Origin: Nymphaea colorata
Taxonomy: Eukaryota; Streptophyta; Magnoliopsida; Nymphaeales; Nymphaeaceae
Assembly (NCBI RefSeq): GCF_008831285.2
Contig: NC_045141.1
Coordinates: 15,052,106-15,116,105 of the forward strand
Length of the DNA stretch: 64,000 bases
Direction of reading: 5' to 3'
Positions 24,272 through 37,061 of this stretch are shown in pieces (positions within the stretch are counted from its first letter, which is position 1; each line of letters opens with the position of its first letter). The notes under the pieces were generated by a model, which was not told where the DNA came from, made no database searches, and saw only the letters and a program-made list of their open reading frames with translations. The position numbers and the translations under genes were made by a program.

Positions 24272-24508
24272 CAACACCATTTACGAAGCTTGTTTCTAAA
24301 GATGCCTCTGCCTGAACTGCAACCAAATCTTACTTGGACGAAGAATTCGACAACACCATTTACGAAGCTTGTTTCTAAAGATGCCTCTGCCTGAACTGCA
24401 TCCAAATCTTACTTGGACGAAGAATTCGACAACACCATTTACGAAGCTTGTTTCTAAAGATGCCTCTGCCTGAACTGCATCCAAATCTTACTTGGACGAA
24501 GAATTCGA
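24272..24508. repeat. 79-bp tandem repeat, three copies
   Basis: CAACACCATTTACGAAGCTT starts units at 24272, 24351 and 24430, an exact 79-bp period, with very few differences between copies. The array lies 140-380 bp beyond the stop codon of the NYN/C2H2 gene, so it may fall in that gene's 3' UTR. Confidence 0.95.
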
Positions 24509-24647
24509 TGCAATATGTTAGTTATAACCAACAAAATCGAGCGAAATGTATCTTCTTTTGAATCTCCAACAGCCGTCTTGTTTGAAGTCTCAAACAAACA
24601 AGAAGCACCACCCATTTCATGGATACAGTTTTTGCCTTCCTGCACTC

Positions 24648-25871
24648 TTAGATGAAGAATTCAACATCCTCCCCACCTTCATCTTCTTCGCTGCTCAAGT
24701 ACAGAATATCCTCCCCTTCTGAGAAAACTGAAATGCTCAGGCCACCAAAATGATAATTATCATCTTCTTCATCATCCCGATCATCATCAAACTCGTATTC
24801 TTCATCCAGAAACGAAGTTGAGAACATACGCGAGGCGTTCTCCTCTGCACCGCCGGTGAAGAACGCATTGTCGACGGCGGAATCCAATTCACCAAATTCA
24901 AGGGCGTTCCACGACACCCAAACGTCGGCGTGCCTTCTTAGCGCCTGCCCGTCGCCCACCACCACCGTCTGCAGGTCGCTTGCCCTCGCCCGCCGGAGCA
25001 TCTCCCCGAAGTCCGAATCGTCGGACACCAACAAGAGGGAATCTATTCCCCTGTTCATCACATGCTGCATCTGGCGCTTCAGCGCCCAGTCGGCCGCCTG
25101 CGGCTTGTCCTCCACGGTCTTGACGAACACGCCGGCCCGCCGGAGCTCGCCAGCGAGGCCGTACCCGACCTTAGGTGTGAGAATCTCGCGCGCGGCCTCC
25201 TCGTACTTGCTGTTGCCGGAGACGTAGCGGTCGCGGTAGCGCTGCCGCTTCTTGCCCTTGAGGGAGCGCATACGGGCAAGCTTCTTCTGACGCTCACGCT
25301 CGTGCAGCTGCTTGAAATGGCGGCGCAGGTCGAGGTTGGTGCGACACTTGCGGCCGCAGACGCTGCAGACGTAGGGCTCGTCGGGGACGACGAGACCCTT
25401 GCGCTCAAGGACATCCAGGGCGCGGCGGTCCCGCCGATGCTCCATCACCCACCGCGGCAGGTGGATGAAGGCGTGACGGTTCGCATAGGCCGACACGTCC
25501 ACGACCTCGCCGAAGCGGCCGGCGAACGACCGAAGCGCCATCGCGGCCTGGTAGGGCGGCCCCTTGGGTGGCTTGTTGTCAAGGTCCCACAGCACCACCA
25601 CCTTCTTCTGCCTTACCGACCACACTCCCTGTCGGTCCTTCACCATATCCAGGGTGGTGTTCGCCTGCGTATTGGGCCATGACGATCTCCCTCTTCCTCC
25701 TGTATGCTCCTGTTCCTGATGATAAGATGAAGATGATGATGAGCAGAGGGTCGCTGGCAAGTAGAAGCTCTTGGAGCTGATGGGTATCTGGATGGGTGGT
25801 CGGATTTGGGGTCCGTTTGTGGGCTTGAGGAAGGGAGAATGCAGAATGGATGATGACGACGATGCTGCCAT
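24648..25871 (-). CDS. NYN-domain protein with embedded C2H2 zinc finger, probably plastid-targeted
   Basis: A 407-residue intronless gene. Residues 1-60 are rich in Ser and low in acidic residues, like a chloroplast transit peptide. The NYN (PIN-like nuclease) fold begins with VVVLWDLDNKPPKGPP (91-106), where D96 and D98 fit catalytic metal-binding positions. It resumes with LLLVSDDSDFGEML (279-292), whose D284, D285 and D287 give the second acidic cluster. Between them is a C2H2 finger (C169, C172, H185, H190) and a Lys/Arg-rich stretch (192-216). The C-terminus is very acidic. Plant relatives are often labelled 'putative endonuclease or glycosyl hydrolase with C2H2 zinc finger'; a role in RNA cleavage is inferred. 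I chose M25871 because MAASSSSS opens a transit-like segment. An in-frame ATG at 25952 would add 27 charged residues. Confidence 0.85.
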   Translation of the reverse strand: MAASSSSSILHSPFLKPTNGPQIRPPIQIPISSKSFYLPATLCSSSSSSYHQEQEHTGGRGRSSWPNTQANTTLDMVKDRQGVWSVRQKKVVVLWDLDNKPPKGPPYQAAMALRSFAGRFGEVVDVSAYANRHAFIHLPRWVMEHRRDRRALDVLERKGLVVPDEPYVCSVCGRKCRTNLDLRRHFKQLHERERQKKLARMRSLKGKKRQRYRDRYVSGNSKYEEAAREILTPKVGYGLAGELRRAGVFVKTVEDKPQAADWALKRQMQHVMNRGIDSLLLVSDDSDFGEMLRRARASDLQTVVVGDGQALRRHADVWVSWNALEFGELDSAVDNAFFTGGAEENASRMFSTSFLDEEYEFDDDRDDEEDDNYHFGGLSISVFSEGEDILYLSSEEDEGGEDVEFFI

Positions 25872-25952
25872 TCTCTTTACAAGGATGAGAGATGGCGCTC
25901 TCTCCTCCCCCACACACTCTCTCTCTATCTTTCTGTAGGGATCTTCCCCCAT

Positions 25953-28900
25953 TACAAATATCTTGTGGTTGGATTTGGATAATGATCATTTGGGGAGGTG
26001 AAGTCTCATCGTCATGGCGGAGCCTCATCGAACCTGAGACCTTCAGAAGTCAAGACACTTTATTTATGTAATTCGATCTTGAATGTGATTATAGTTGAAT
26101 CTCAGATATCTTTTTTTATGAAGACATGATTTAAGCATAGAATTTATGATCAATATTTGGTTACCAATCTCAGGATTTGAGATTCGTGGAAGTTAAAATT
26201 ATCTTTTTCTTCAAAAACTTGAAAATCTGACCTTGTGTCACTAAACGGGGGTTTGTTGTTTAAGTCTTAGGTCTGATTTATAATCTAGTTTGATGAACCG
26301 TAGATATTGCGTGAAACTTGTACTACATTAACAAAAAGCAAACCACACAGACTTAAAAGCAGAAGCGATCAAATGCCTCCTTTGAGTTTCTCCTATAATA
26401 AATCCATGTATTGTTTTGTCGATAAAGTTTTCTCAAAAATAAATCCATGTATTGTTTTGTCGATAAAATTTTCTCAAATGTTTTGTTGAAGGAAACCGCC
26501 TTCAACTTAAAGCCCCCAAGGTTATACTTTTATGCCTCCAAGTTCTGGCTTGCTCCAGTTCTTGGGCAGACTTATGGAATTATGTTATGCTATTTCATTT
26601 GAGTGTCACGCTTACCACTATTTACAGCCTACAAGAATAATGCACCGGAGCAATCCACAGGATCTGAAACATTGACCCATTTTGTGTGAACCACTGTGTT
26701 TCATAACAAAACTTAAGGCTTCATTAAAGAAAAGAATGTGTAACTCAATATGAAATTCAAGTTCTATACTTGTTTGATATTTAACAGAATCTTAAAGGAA
26801 AGGCCTGCTATATCTACATAAGGAATGCATTAACCAATCCGTTCTGGAACCTGGTACTACCAGACACTGTATTTTCCCCATCGTCTCTGACGATTGGGCT
26901 TGTGAAAAGAGTTTAGAAGTCAACAATATTTAGACAAGTGAATTTTAAAAGTTTTATCTCCAGAAACACATTTATATATGTGTTTGTGTGGTTGTTGGAG
27001 AATGAGTAACAAATAAGAGATTAAAAAAATGATAAAAAATTGACATTAATGATACTAAAACCATGTTATTTAGGACAAAATCATGCTATTCAGGATAAAA
27101 AAAAAAAAAGTGAAGGCCCACACCAGTGACCCTAAAACCATGTTTGAAACCTGAAATTAGCCCCAAAACAGGCTTCTTCTCAAACTACTTTTGAAGATTG
27201 AACCAGCTTGCTAAACATCAGTGTGATCCACATGGGCAATACTATCGAATCAGACACGTCTTGAGCCGTTGTCGACTTCTTTACCAAGGATAGAGTAGTG
27301 TGGTGCTCTAGCTTCTACCTGCATTACTATGATCCCCGAAATGGAAGACCGTCTAGCTTAAGAGATTCTGGAACCCTTTTTCCTTGTATGTTTTTGTCAT
27401 AAATAATTGCTTATAAAATTATAGTGATTAGAATGTCGAATATCTGAAATAGATTACTGAACTCACCAATCTGGCCTTCCTGTGCTTTAAAATGATACAA
27501 GACAGCTCTCTTCCTTGCACATAAGCTAACTTCTATCGCTGCTTTTGAGTGCTCAGTGTTTCTCCCCACATGGTCATCTTCAATCCTTTCGATAGGAATG
27601 ACAGAGAAGTGAGAATTTTTGAATGATGATGGCATTTCACCCTCAATGGGTTAAGCACAAGTATACTATACGTGCTTTTTCTCTCTTTCTCACACACACG
27701 CACACTAACTATATGAATTTTATAGTTTCTTGGCTGTCTAACGTTGAGAAATATTGGACACATGGAAGATATTGGATTTGGAATTCTATAGAATCTTCAG
27801 TGTCATGGAACTGAGAAAATGGCAGTTGCTACATTTTGGAATAACAATGGTTGCAGGAGTTTCTGTTTATAATCCTTATGGAAATGATTGAACCTCAGAT
27901 CAGTATTCCTGTATGTGACGCAATTAAAATCCTATATGGATGATGATCAAATTGTCGCCATTCTTTGACTTGGTGTTACTGTTATACCGCCCAGCCAAAC
28001 TAGACAAGCCAGGAAGGCAGCTGGGCCATTCCCGAAAGCCTTCCGTGCTCCAACTCTAACATCCGTTCTTACAGATCCTTCGTCAACAGAACTTCTAGTT
28101 CTTCACTGTAACCAGATTTCATAAAAAAAAGATACCCCTGTAATCAGATAGTAGAGTTCGCAAGAAGTTTCCCAGGATACAATAATGTTGAGAGTTGAGC
28201 CTTTCAATCGTGGCCTGACAAGTCAGGCAATTGTGGAAGAGCATTTCAGTTCTTGATCGATCAATGACAGAAACAACGGCACTTCAGGTCGAGAAATTTC
28301 AAGGTATTCAACATAAACTACCGACCTCCTTTCTTCAACACAATAAACAATGCCTATTGATGAAAGCTACAATCTCTAAGAAATGCAGACTTTACCTTGT
28401 TTAGATCAGTACATTCTCATATTACCTCTTTAATCATCAGTAGCATTCTCAGTTCGGCATTACTGGCAGCGTATGTAGGAATCCAGCTTACACCTGTTGA
28501 AGGACAGATACCATATGTTGTACATCCTTAACGAAAATTACCGTATACCAATGCAGACGTGCCTATAAATCTACAATTTTTCTGATGATAGATCTCCATT
28601 ATCGCAAAAAAAAAAGTCCATCTTCAGGAATGGAGAAGAAAGTGGAAAACTAGATAGCCTGGATTTGACATGGGAAAATATTTAGTGCAATACATGTTTT
28701 CTATCTCTTGGGACCACTTTGGAGATCATCGGTACAAACAATGTTAAGGAACATGTCACAATGGTGAACGTAAACAACTTTCCCCACGTGAGCCCCCACT
28801 ATAGCACTCAAAGATTAGCAAGACAACAAACCCGTCGAAGAATGTTTTCCAGTAGAACCTGAGTTTGTTAATCAAAACTTCCTGAAGTGCATTTGGCACT

Positions 28901-28966
28901 AGTCAATCACCTTCAAGTGCATTTGTACTGGTCAATCACCTTCCAATGCACTGGTTAAGCATCTCT
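25953..28966. other. Spacer and 3' flank of the CBSX gene
   Basis: No gene is supported. A 42-bp unit (AATAAATCCATGTATTGTTT...) is duplicated at 26397-26479. A dispersed repeat at 26492-26579 is listed separately. The right-hand 250 bp is probably CBSX 3' UTR. At 28900-28960 the phrase 'gtgcatttg..actggtcaatcaccttc' is duplicated. Confidence 0.5.
26492..26579. repeat. Dispersed repeat shared with 48.9 kb
   Basis: GAAACCGCCTTCAACTTAAA followed by 'gcccccaaggttatac', 'cctccaagttctggcttgc' and 'gacttatggaa' matches, with about 80 percent identity by eye, the block at 48944-49031. The repeat type is not recognised. Confidence 0.7.
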
Positions 28967-31900
28967 CTAGTTCATGTTTTCGCTTTCATGTTTTAGTTGA
29001 AGAGCAGCTCTAACCACATTGCCTCTAGTAATAATCCCCACCTATATAATCAAAATCCAATTAGCATCTGAGACAACCAAAGAACGACAAGTACAACTGT
29101 ACAAGCACATGTAGCTAGCCGTGCTTACCAGCTTGCCATTGCCATCCACCACAGGCAGGCGGCGGTACTTTGTTTCAAGAAGTAACCTTAAATATTCATA
29201 AAAAGCATGGCTGTTAACTCCAGAAATTGGTATATATACATTACAATCAGAAACCACCTTTCATGTAGCCAACATGGAGCACTAAATAAGCATACAGCTA
29301 AAGATTAGACTCATCTGTTTGTTTGCAAAAGATCATATCAGTAAGGTTTTAAGCAAAAAATTTACCTATTTATGGTGGTCAACAACCTTCTTACCACAAA
29401 ATGTACTCTTGACAATAGTTTGACAACAAGAAAGTTTTTGTCATGCTTCACTAATAAAGTCAAAATACTTAGGATTCATGTTTCTGGGAGGTAAAGACGA
29501 TCAAATTCTGGAGGTCAAGAATTTTTCCCTCTTTTTTTGAAAATACCATTTCCTGCAAATGTTGCTGTCAGGTAATAAAGAGAATGCATAGAATCAATGT
29601 TTTCTGGTAAATGCTCTTCCATTGACTACCATTGGATGAAAACATGGTCCTCATACGTCATAACATATTAATCATACTAAAAAAATTGTCAAAAGCTATA
29701 GCTTAGGAAAAACCTTGACCACACCAAAAAGGGGATAAGAACTTTACCTAAAAGTTTGTGCCCGCATCCAGTAATTAATCAAGTTCAAAGGAAAAAAAAA
29801 GATATTACATACCTGGCAGCATCTTCCAAGTTTGTCGTTTCACGAACAACAAGTGGTGCAGGGGTCATCACATCGCCCACCACCTTACCATTGGTTTTAC
29901 TAAGTAACCTCTGTATCTTGTTAAATGTCTGCCATACAAAAGAAAGGTGCTATTATGAAAGGGGGGAAAAAACACATAACTACGTATTTCTAAACACTCT
30001 GTAATATTTGAAGGTGAATGTATGGTTATAGACATGGAGAAAGACCCATGTGATAGCTCCAAAAGGAAAGCACACAATACAACCTCATCAGCAGCAACCC
30101 CGTTCATAACCAAGTTAGTATCATCGGAATGACACTCTCACTATTAACAGAAAAATCAGTTTCTTTTCACCTTGTCAAAATTGAAAGCAATGTGAAACCA
30201 AGTAAATTTGCTAATGTGGCTGTTGGCTGGACCACACCATGTCCAGTGGCATATGTTAAGATATGTACATGAGAACAGATACTGGAATTAAATGTCAAAA
30301 GTAAAAGTCCAACAGATATTCTGCAAACATACTTTCCAGGTACTATTAACTTCGGGAAATAAACCGGTCTCAGACCTTCCTCCACCTCCTGTTAGCAGGG
30401 GGAAAAAAAAAAGTAAGTTCCTGAACCCAACCAGAGCAGGACATTTTCGGGTCAAAAGAAAAAATCCTACATTCATGAAATTTGCATAATTTCTGTTTCC
30501 AAAGGACAGGTACATGTTTAAGCATTCTAAAGTTAATATTAAAACCTGATATGGAGTCCAGAGCCAATAAGTCATAATCTGACACAACCCCAACCTGCAA
30601 CGAGCTAAATATGTTACAGCCACTTCATCAAGAAAAGATGTTCGGAGTATCAAAACAACAAAATTGCCATGAACATGTGGAGAAAGTCCATAGAACCATG
30701 TTCCTGCAATACATCTAGCTCAAGAAGCATGAAGCAAATTTAACAAGAAGGTCAAGTTCACAACTTTATAAATTTGCAGCAAAAGGTATATGCACCCATT
30801 TAAATAAAAGTAGTAAGTCATCAGAACCACCATCCTACATGTAAAAGAGCACACTCTGTCATGTACCATTAACTGTAGAGAAATCTGAAAAGGTAGAGCG
30901 GTAAAAATTAGTGTATATGCAACTTGTATCAGGTGTATCTATAACATAGCCCCTTGGGTGAAACAGCTTTTTACCATTAGGTGCATCCTACAATATGATA
31001 TAGCCACTTGGATGAAATATATTTCAATGCTGAGGAACAATATTTTAAGGTCTGGGATTGGAGTGGATACTCCGGCCTCTTCAAAGTTGCCACAAACATA
31101 TGAACTTTAACCAATTCCCTATTGTGTTAACCATGTGACTGCACCTGAGAACCCCCACCTGAGAAACAAATAAATAAACAAATGGAGAATGCTTTCTATG
31201 AGGCACAACATAATGTGATCATGAGCAAATATCACCCCTACATAGCACAAATTTAATTGGGAAACAAAATAGTCTTATGAGCACATAATCATTCCCACAA
31301 AACAAATAACAAGTAGATACGAGCAAATCGATATATTTACCAAATTCCAATCATCATCAATCACAGGAAAGCCAGTAATCCGCTTGTCTACGAGAAGTTC
31401 CAAAGCTGTTGATACCAACAAAACAAACATCAAAACTAAGGAAAAAACCTATATTAGGTTTAGCATAAAAAGCTTCTCCAAACTATGACCTTACCTTCAT
31501 CTACACTGGTGGTAGGTTTAACCGCCTGAAGATTCTCTCGCTTAGTCATAAAGTCCCCAACTGTATAAACCCCATTTCTTGGCTGAAAATTATTGGCAGA
31601 TCAGCCACACATACAAAATATGACAAGCAATCACACAACTGAAACACTGAAGATGACTGTTTGCATGGAGTCCATTTTGTCAAATTATAATGAAATATAA
31701 ACCCCACTTTCATATAAAACCAGGTTTTTCTTTTTCCTGAAAAGAATTGAAAAAAAGAAGCTTGAACCACCCTTAAAGACCATAGCTCAGAAGAAAAATT
31801 ATTCTGCAAGTAGCTAACAAGAATAAGGAACACAATTACAAGCATATAAAGTTAATAAATGTTGACTAACTAGGTGTACATATTCAAGAGTGTGTTGATA

Positions 31901-33656
31901 AGAAGTTTAGTTTACAAACATAATTAGGACTTTCTTCAAACTTATTTACTTAATGATCTAAACGTACAACTGTATAATAATTTTGTAAGAGCTACTTCAG
32001 TGCAGTGACTTTGTTTTACCTCGCAGTGACTTTGTTTTACCTCACGTTAGATATACGTTTCCCATTCATGCCTTTTCCCACACCTATCAGCATCATACCA
32101 TGCTTCAAACTAGCAACATGGGCCATGTAAAAGTTTCGTCGAGTATTTGACAATTTCTCCAATCTAGCAAGAAAGGAGGAAAAGAAATTGATAAACCTAA
32201 TCACTGCAATACACGGTACTGATAGGCTAGCACAGCAATGGTAGCTAGTCTTATAACTTGCACCTGGTTGCAACTAGTCTACTGTTGTTTCACCATTCAA
32301 GTGTTTCCAACGACACCAGCAAATGCAAGTGAAGGAAAGATATTTTTAACTGCATTACAAGGAAAACCGCATAACACATCCATAGACCAGTCGAAAGACT
32401 AATTCTGGCTAAAGAAATTAGAGGATTCCTCAGACCTTTTCTTCCAAATTACAAGCACGTTACCACCTGAAGATTTAATTCTTTCTGCAAAACGCTACGA
32501 GAATGTGCCCTCATAAAGCAACTCAACAAGCAGGTCTCCTAACAATGGGACCGAATGCTCCAACTCCAAAAATGTACTTAGAAACGTTTGTGCCTCTCGC
32601 TGTTTATCAAAAAGATCTTTTAAACCGTACTTCTATATCTGAAAAGGTCATCATTCCCTTGTAGTTAGAAAGATTCTTTCAATCACCCGTTTGACAATAT
32701 ATCTTATTTTTCATATTTCCACTTCTTTAATAAGTTATGAGTCTTTTGACACTTCCTTATTATGTCAGTTTACCAAACAAATCCTCATGCATTCAGAATG
32801 AATACTAATTCCATTAAGAGGCTGCTTCAAACATCCTAGCTTATCCACAGAAAATTGTAAAAAAAAAAAAAACAGCCTCGACAATGATATGTTTTCTCAA
32901 AGCTGTGCCCCAAATTTAAAAAATATCATGTGGCTTTGCCAATGTTTATGAAAAATGACCCGGTAACCTTATTTCTGGTTTCCACCATCACCCTTTGTAG
33001 GTTGAAAACTACAGATCCACCTGAGAAACGAAAAAATCACCTAACTTTCGAAGAATCCACACAGGAGTTCATTGGTCAAATGCTGCGTACTCGGAACAAA
33101 TCTTCGTGACTATAGAATTAACAATTCAAACAATCCGAAATTTGAACTACTAATCGCTGACTTTGCAGATGCTTGAGAGGTCCAACCACAAATCTCCCAC
33201 TCCAAGCGGACCAAAGCCCTTTTAACCTAGCGAACTTTAAAAGAATAAAATAAAAGCTACCCAAAAGATAATTGCACAGAACAGAGGTCTGAAAAACAAA
33301 ACCCTCCTTCGGAAACTCAAAATTCGAGGAAATAAACTTGGAGAACAAGTTTAGGAACTCACGCAATGACCGAATGATAACAGAAAACAAGGAAACGAGG
33401 CCACGAAATAAACAAAAGGAGGGAGCGATCGGATTACCGCAGAAGCATTCGCCGTCAATGAGGTGCTTCGCGCAGGAATCCGGTTGTTGGGCAACTTACG
33501 ACGAAAGAAAAGCGCCAGTCTGGCCTCCCGGCAAGACCTCAGAGAACCATTTGCGAAGGAAGCAAAGAGGGGAGGACGAGGAGTGGAAGCAGAGGAAGAA
33601 GGAAGAGAGCAGACGCCAGGCCTAACGACTGCTTCTGACAGTATGACGGTAGCCAT
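28967..33656 (-). CDS. CBSX2: CBS domain protein CBSX2-like, chloroplastic
   Basis: Eight exons on the minus strand join in phase to 241 residues: 33656-33438, 31582-31495, 31405-31341, 30594-30546, 30388-30333, 29928-29813, 29186-29129 and 29041-28967. All introns are GT-AG. Exon 1 (73 residues) is a Ser/Ala/Arg-rich transit peptide. Two CBS domains follow: about 81-140 (YTVGDFMTKREN...GVVSDYDLLALDS) and about 176-235 (VGDVMTPAPLVV...GIITRGNVVRAALQLK). In Arabidopsis the stromal CBSX1 and CBSX2 bind adenosine nucleotides and activate thioredoxins of the ferredoxin-thioredoxin system. Features such as AARLLLETK and the HESENMN tail look closer to CBSX2 than to CBSX1. Length matches the family (about 236-238). 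A Gly-rich insert (GGGGRSE) sits between the domains. Intron 1 is about 1.9 kb. Confidence 0.92.
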
Positions 33657-34472
33657 CTCTCTCTACCACTCTCTCTCTCTCTCTCTCCCTCCAAGCGAGG
33701 AGAGAAAAGGATGAGACAGAAAGCGAGGGGGAGGTATGGAACGGCAGGGAGAAGAACCCACGCCGACGTCATACATAATATTACCAAACGGTAAGAAGAA
33801 CGGGGTTGTGTTGGTCGCTTCCTCTACATTTAGTGACATTTTTCCGTCATAGGAAGCTGCTTAAAGCGGCGAAAACCTGTCATAGAAAGTTGAGACGCCG
33901 ACTCATGTCTACCGGACCGTATCAGCGATACGCAAAAAAAAAGAAAGAGAAAAGTTGAAAAAATCTGTAAAATCTAAACTTGTACAATAATGTAGCACTT
34001 TTTCAAGTGGACAAAGATGTTGACTGCCCAACTTTTGTAAGGGACCAACCCCTTGAAATATTTAATCACCGGCACCTCTAATTTTGTCACTATACAGTAT
34101 CTACCTTGACTTGACCTAATGGAAACTACGATTTTTCATTGGTAGAGCACTTGCGTTGGTGACACAACTATGGTGCGGGCACTGCATATAATTTTGGAGT
34201 CGAAGTTAATGCATTATAATGAAATTTTGATGGGCTGGAGTGGGCAATGGCCCACCCCAACCAACGAGTAGCTCGGCTACTGCCTTGACCCAAAGACCCA
34301 CTTGGTTTTTTGGCCCATACTCTTGAAAAAGGAAATTTTCAAGTACAAGAAAATGGCATATTCTTTTTGTTTTTGTTTTGTTTTTTTTTTTTCCCAATGA
34401 ACACGCTCAAAGATAGGACCAAAAAGGGGGCTAGTACACTAGGGGATGGAGGAAGAGTGGGAGGTTCTGCCC
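33657..34472. other. Upstream region of the CBSX gene
   Basis: A (CT)n run at about 33662-33688 lies directly upstream of the CBSX ATG, probably in its 5' leader. At 33830-33920 phrases such as 'ttccgtcatag' and 'cctgtcatagaaag' suggest a small transposon-derived repeat. No gene is visible. Confidence 0.45.
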
Positions 34473-34781
34473 TAAGGATGTACAGAGCTAGCTCGAACTC
34501 AACTTGACTCACAAATAGCTTGACTCGAGGTTTGTGAGGTGAGCCCGAGCTCTACTTGCTTAATTGAGTCTGAGCTCGAGCTCAAGTCATTTAAGCTCAT
34601 GTCCCTTAATATATATTTTATGGTTAAAATTTTTCTATTTTTATTTAAGTCATTTTAAGTTTTTTTAAATTACAAAAATGAGTATTAGCATTAAAAGAGC
34701 CTAATCGAGATTAATTGAGTCAAGCTTAACCGAGCGAGTACGAGTTGAGCCAAAGGCGGTTCGACTCGTTGAACATTCCTA
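34473..34781. mobile_element. TA-flanked TIR element with GAGCTCGAGC words
   Basis: The left end TAAGGATGTACAGAGCTAGC and the reverse complement of the right end, TAGGAATGTTCAACGAGTCG, form imperfect inverted repeats bounded by TA. Both outer thirds carry GAGCTCGAGC-type words and the centre is AT-rich. It has no coding capacity. Similar in build to elements at 1.9 and 53.0 kb. Confidence 0.5.
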
Positions 34782-36327
34782 TTTGGCCCTCTTGTTGGAG
34801 GGTAAGCTGAAATACTCCTGTTGATCCCCCAACAAAAGTTGGAATAATAAAAAATATGCATAACTCCTTTGTATTGCTATAAATGCACCTTAATTTTGCA
34901 TAAATAACAAAAGAAAAACTTTTCTCTGTTAATTCTTTGATTAGGTTATCGCTAGATCAGGTTAGGGTTGACGTGAAAAAAATACTAAAATGCCTTCAAC
35001 AATTCTAAGTCATTGTGTCCATTAACATTAATTGATGATTAGCGCACTTCGAGCTTATTAGTGTTCTTTTATTGATATCTAAATCAGCATCATAAAACCA
35101 ATTCTATTTTGTGTCAACTATTAAATAATTTTGATTGTATTTTAGAAAATCAATTGATTAAATAATATCGTGTCAGCTTTTTACATTGAAGATCTGGAAA
35201 CCCTTTTTTCTTGTGTGTAATAAAAAGTTCTTAAAAACCTGAAAGAAAAATATTTGAAAATCTCATGAAAAACTCACTCTCAAGGGAACGCGAGGAGTAA
35301 TTGGAACTCTCTTGCCATTGGAAGTCTGTATAAAATTAATTGACTAAAAATCATAGAGTTTAGAGTGAGAAAGAAGAGTATTTTATCTTACTTCTCTATT
35401 GGAAAGTTGAAGCTTTCACCCTTTTTTCCATCACCCCAAGGTAGTAGGCCTACTTTTTTCTTCATCGGAGTGATTAAGTCTCGGCTATGTTTCAACTTGC
35501 ATATTGGTGTTCTTTTTTATAATACAATGAGTTGATATCACGAGAGATCGTACAAACTGACTGTCTATCAACCTCCACCCATCTGCTGCACCAACCTCCC
35601 TTGGAGACATAGAGTTCACTTATTTTCTCATCTATTTATAAATGATCAAACCCTAATAGCCCCACATATAGCTAATTTGATCATAATTCAAATTGGAGCA
35701 GCTCCTGCTAAGTTATTAAATCTCTTAAATTGAATAAAGCTAGTCATCTTAATTATTATTGTGGATAAAATATACTGTTGTAATGCCGGCGAGGATCCTA
35801 ACAAAATAAAAGCCAGATCATTTAAGTTCTTGTTAAAAATGTCATAAATAAAATATAAACATGTCCACAAGTTTTTTAAGACTAATTAAGTATGATAATT
35901 CAAGTTATTTTCATACAGCATTTTGATTTTTCTACTATTAAAATTTTGATTATATAGGAGGCACTAAGTCTTTTATGACTAGAACAATACATTTAAACTT
36001 TAGGGACCATTTGTGAGTAAAAAAGACACACACACACATTTGAACACATTTATGAGTACATATTTGATTCTCAATTAATGTGCCAGCAATTGCAGGCCCA
36101 TGTTGCAATGAGCTAGGTAATCTACTCCTAAGTTTATGTTTATAGTTGATCCTTCCGTCACCAAATGAGTCTGAGTAGTCATATCAAGAGTAAACTCAAG
36201 ACAGATTAAACAAACGGGGCATTTCTTTGGTTAATAGATAGCACCTTTGTTGTAGTAAACAATAATCTATTTCACAACTTTTACAATGTATTTATCCCGA
36301 CATGAAAGAAAGCAGCAACTTTGAGGA

Positions 36328-36485
36328 AGTGTAGCTGGTTGATCAGGTTGTCAGTTTGATTTGTATAGATGTTATTCCTTTAGACTGCAAATAGTAGATG
36401 TGTGACACTCTAATTGATGGGTGTACAATTTTCTATTAAGATATCAAACCACCCTTAAACCCTAGGTGTAAAGAAAAAAATGAAA
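36328..36485 (+). repeat. SINE-like dispersed repeat (copy near 36.4 kb)
   Basis: GTAGCTGGTTGATCAGGTTG, then GTCAGTTTGATTTGTATAG, then 'gcaaatagtagatgtgtgacactctaattgatggg' follow in the same order as in the copy near 51.0 kb (GTAGTTGATCAAGTTAG ... GTCAGTTTGATTCCTATGG ... 'gcaaacgtagatgtgttacactctagttgatg'). It ends near an A-rich stretch. Confidence 0.5.
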
Positions 36486-36654
36486 AGGCTTCTATCTCTT
36501 TAGGTTATCTCTCGGAGCATGAATGAAAGTTCAAGTTCTAGTTCTATTGCTTTTAAAAAGTTTACATTAAATCTATTGTGACTTAGGATCTTATTAGAAA
36601 AGAAAAGTATAAGAGATCTGCAACATATCATACTTTTAATGAGTAAGCAATGAG

Positions 36655-36845
36655 CATGGAGTGTTGGCCTGCCTAGGGCCCACAGGGGCCATGGTCCCCC
36701 TAGGATTTAAAAAAAAAAAAAAATCAAATTTTTATTTATAAAATTTAAAAAAAAGTTTTATCCAATATAAATGTTTTGATAAATTATGTGAAATTTTGAA
36801 ACTATAATTGAATGCCTATGAGATGAAAAATTAGTAGCTCGGCCT
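36655..36845 (-). mobile_element. MITE-like element of the AGGGGCAGAGCC family, reverse orientation
   Basis: Read on the minus strand it starts CCGAGCTACTAATTTTTCAT, continues with CAATTATAGTTTCAAAATTTC and an AT-rich centre, and ends in a C/G-rich 'ctagggggaccatggcccctgtgggccctagg' block, mirroring the copies at 3.2 and 60.1 kb. Its edges are approximate. Confidence 0.45.
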
Positions 36846-37019
36846 GATTAATAATGACACTTTATGTTTAATTTTATAAGTGCCCTCATGTTATGATGAA
36901 TGGACAGAGGAAGGGGTGTCGGTAGGAAGAATGATGAGCTTTTTGATGCTGCCCGGAAAACGACCACATATATATATTATATATATATATATATGGGATC
37001 TGCTCCTTTCACAACTTTA

Positions 37020-37028
<9 letters not shown>

Positions 37029-37060
<32 letters not shown>
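37029..37060. repeat. (TC)n microsatellite
   Basis: About 15 TC units. A flanking phrase, 'gatctgctc.tttcacaactttaat', is duplicated on both sides (about 36999 and 37062), so the tract sits between two copies of a short repeat. Confidence 0.85.

Positions 37061-37061
<1 letters not shown>

Noticed and set aside
24272-24508. CRISPR-like array
   Set aside because: The 79-bp units are directly adjacent with no unique spacers, in a plant nuclear context; it is a minisatellite.
25062-25682. A 206-codon frame antisense to the NYN/C2H2 gene
   Set aside because: Same reason: a mirror of a GC-rich gene with no domain.
25872-25952. An upstream ATG adding 27 residues to the NYN/C2H2 protein
   Set aside because: Kept as an alternative only: the added residues are charged and do not fit a transit peptide, whereas MAASSSSS at 25871 does.
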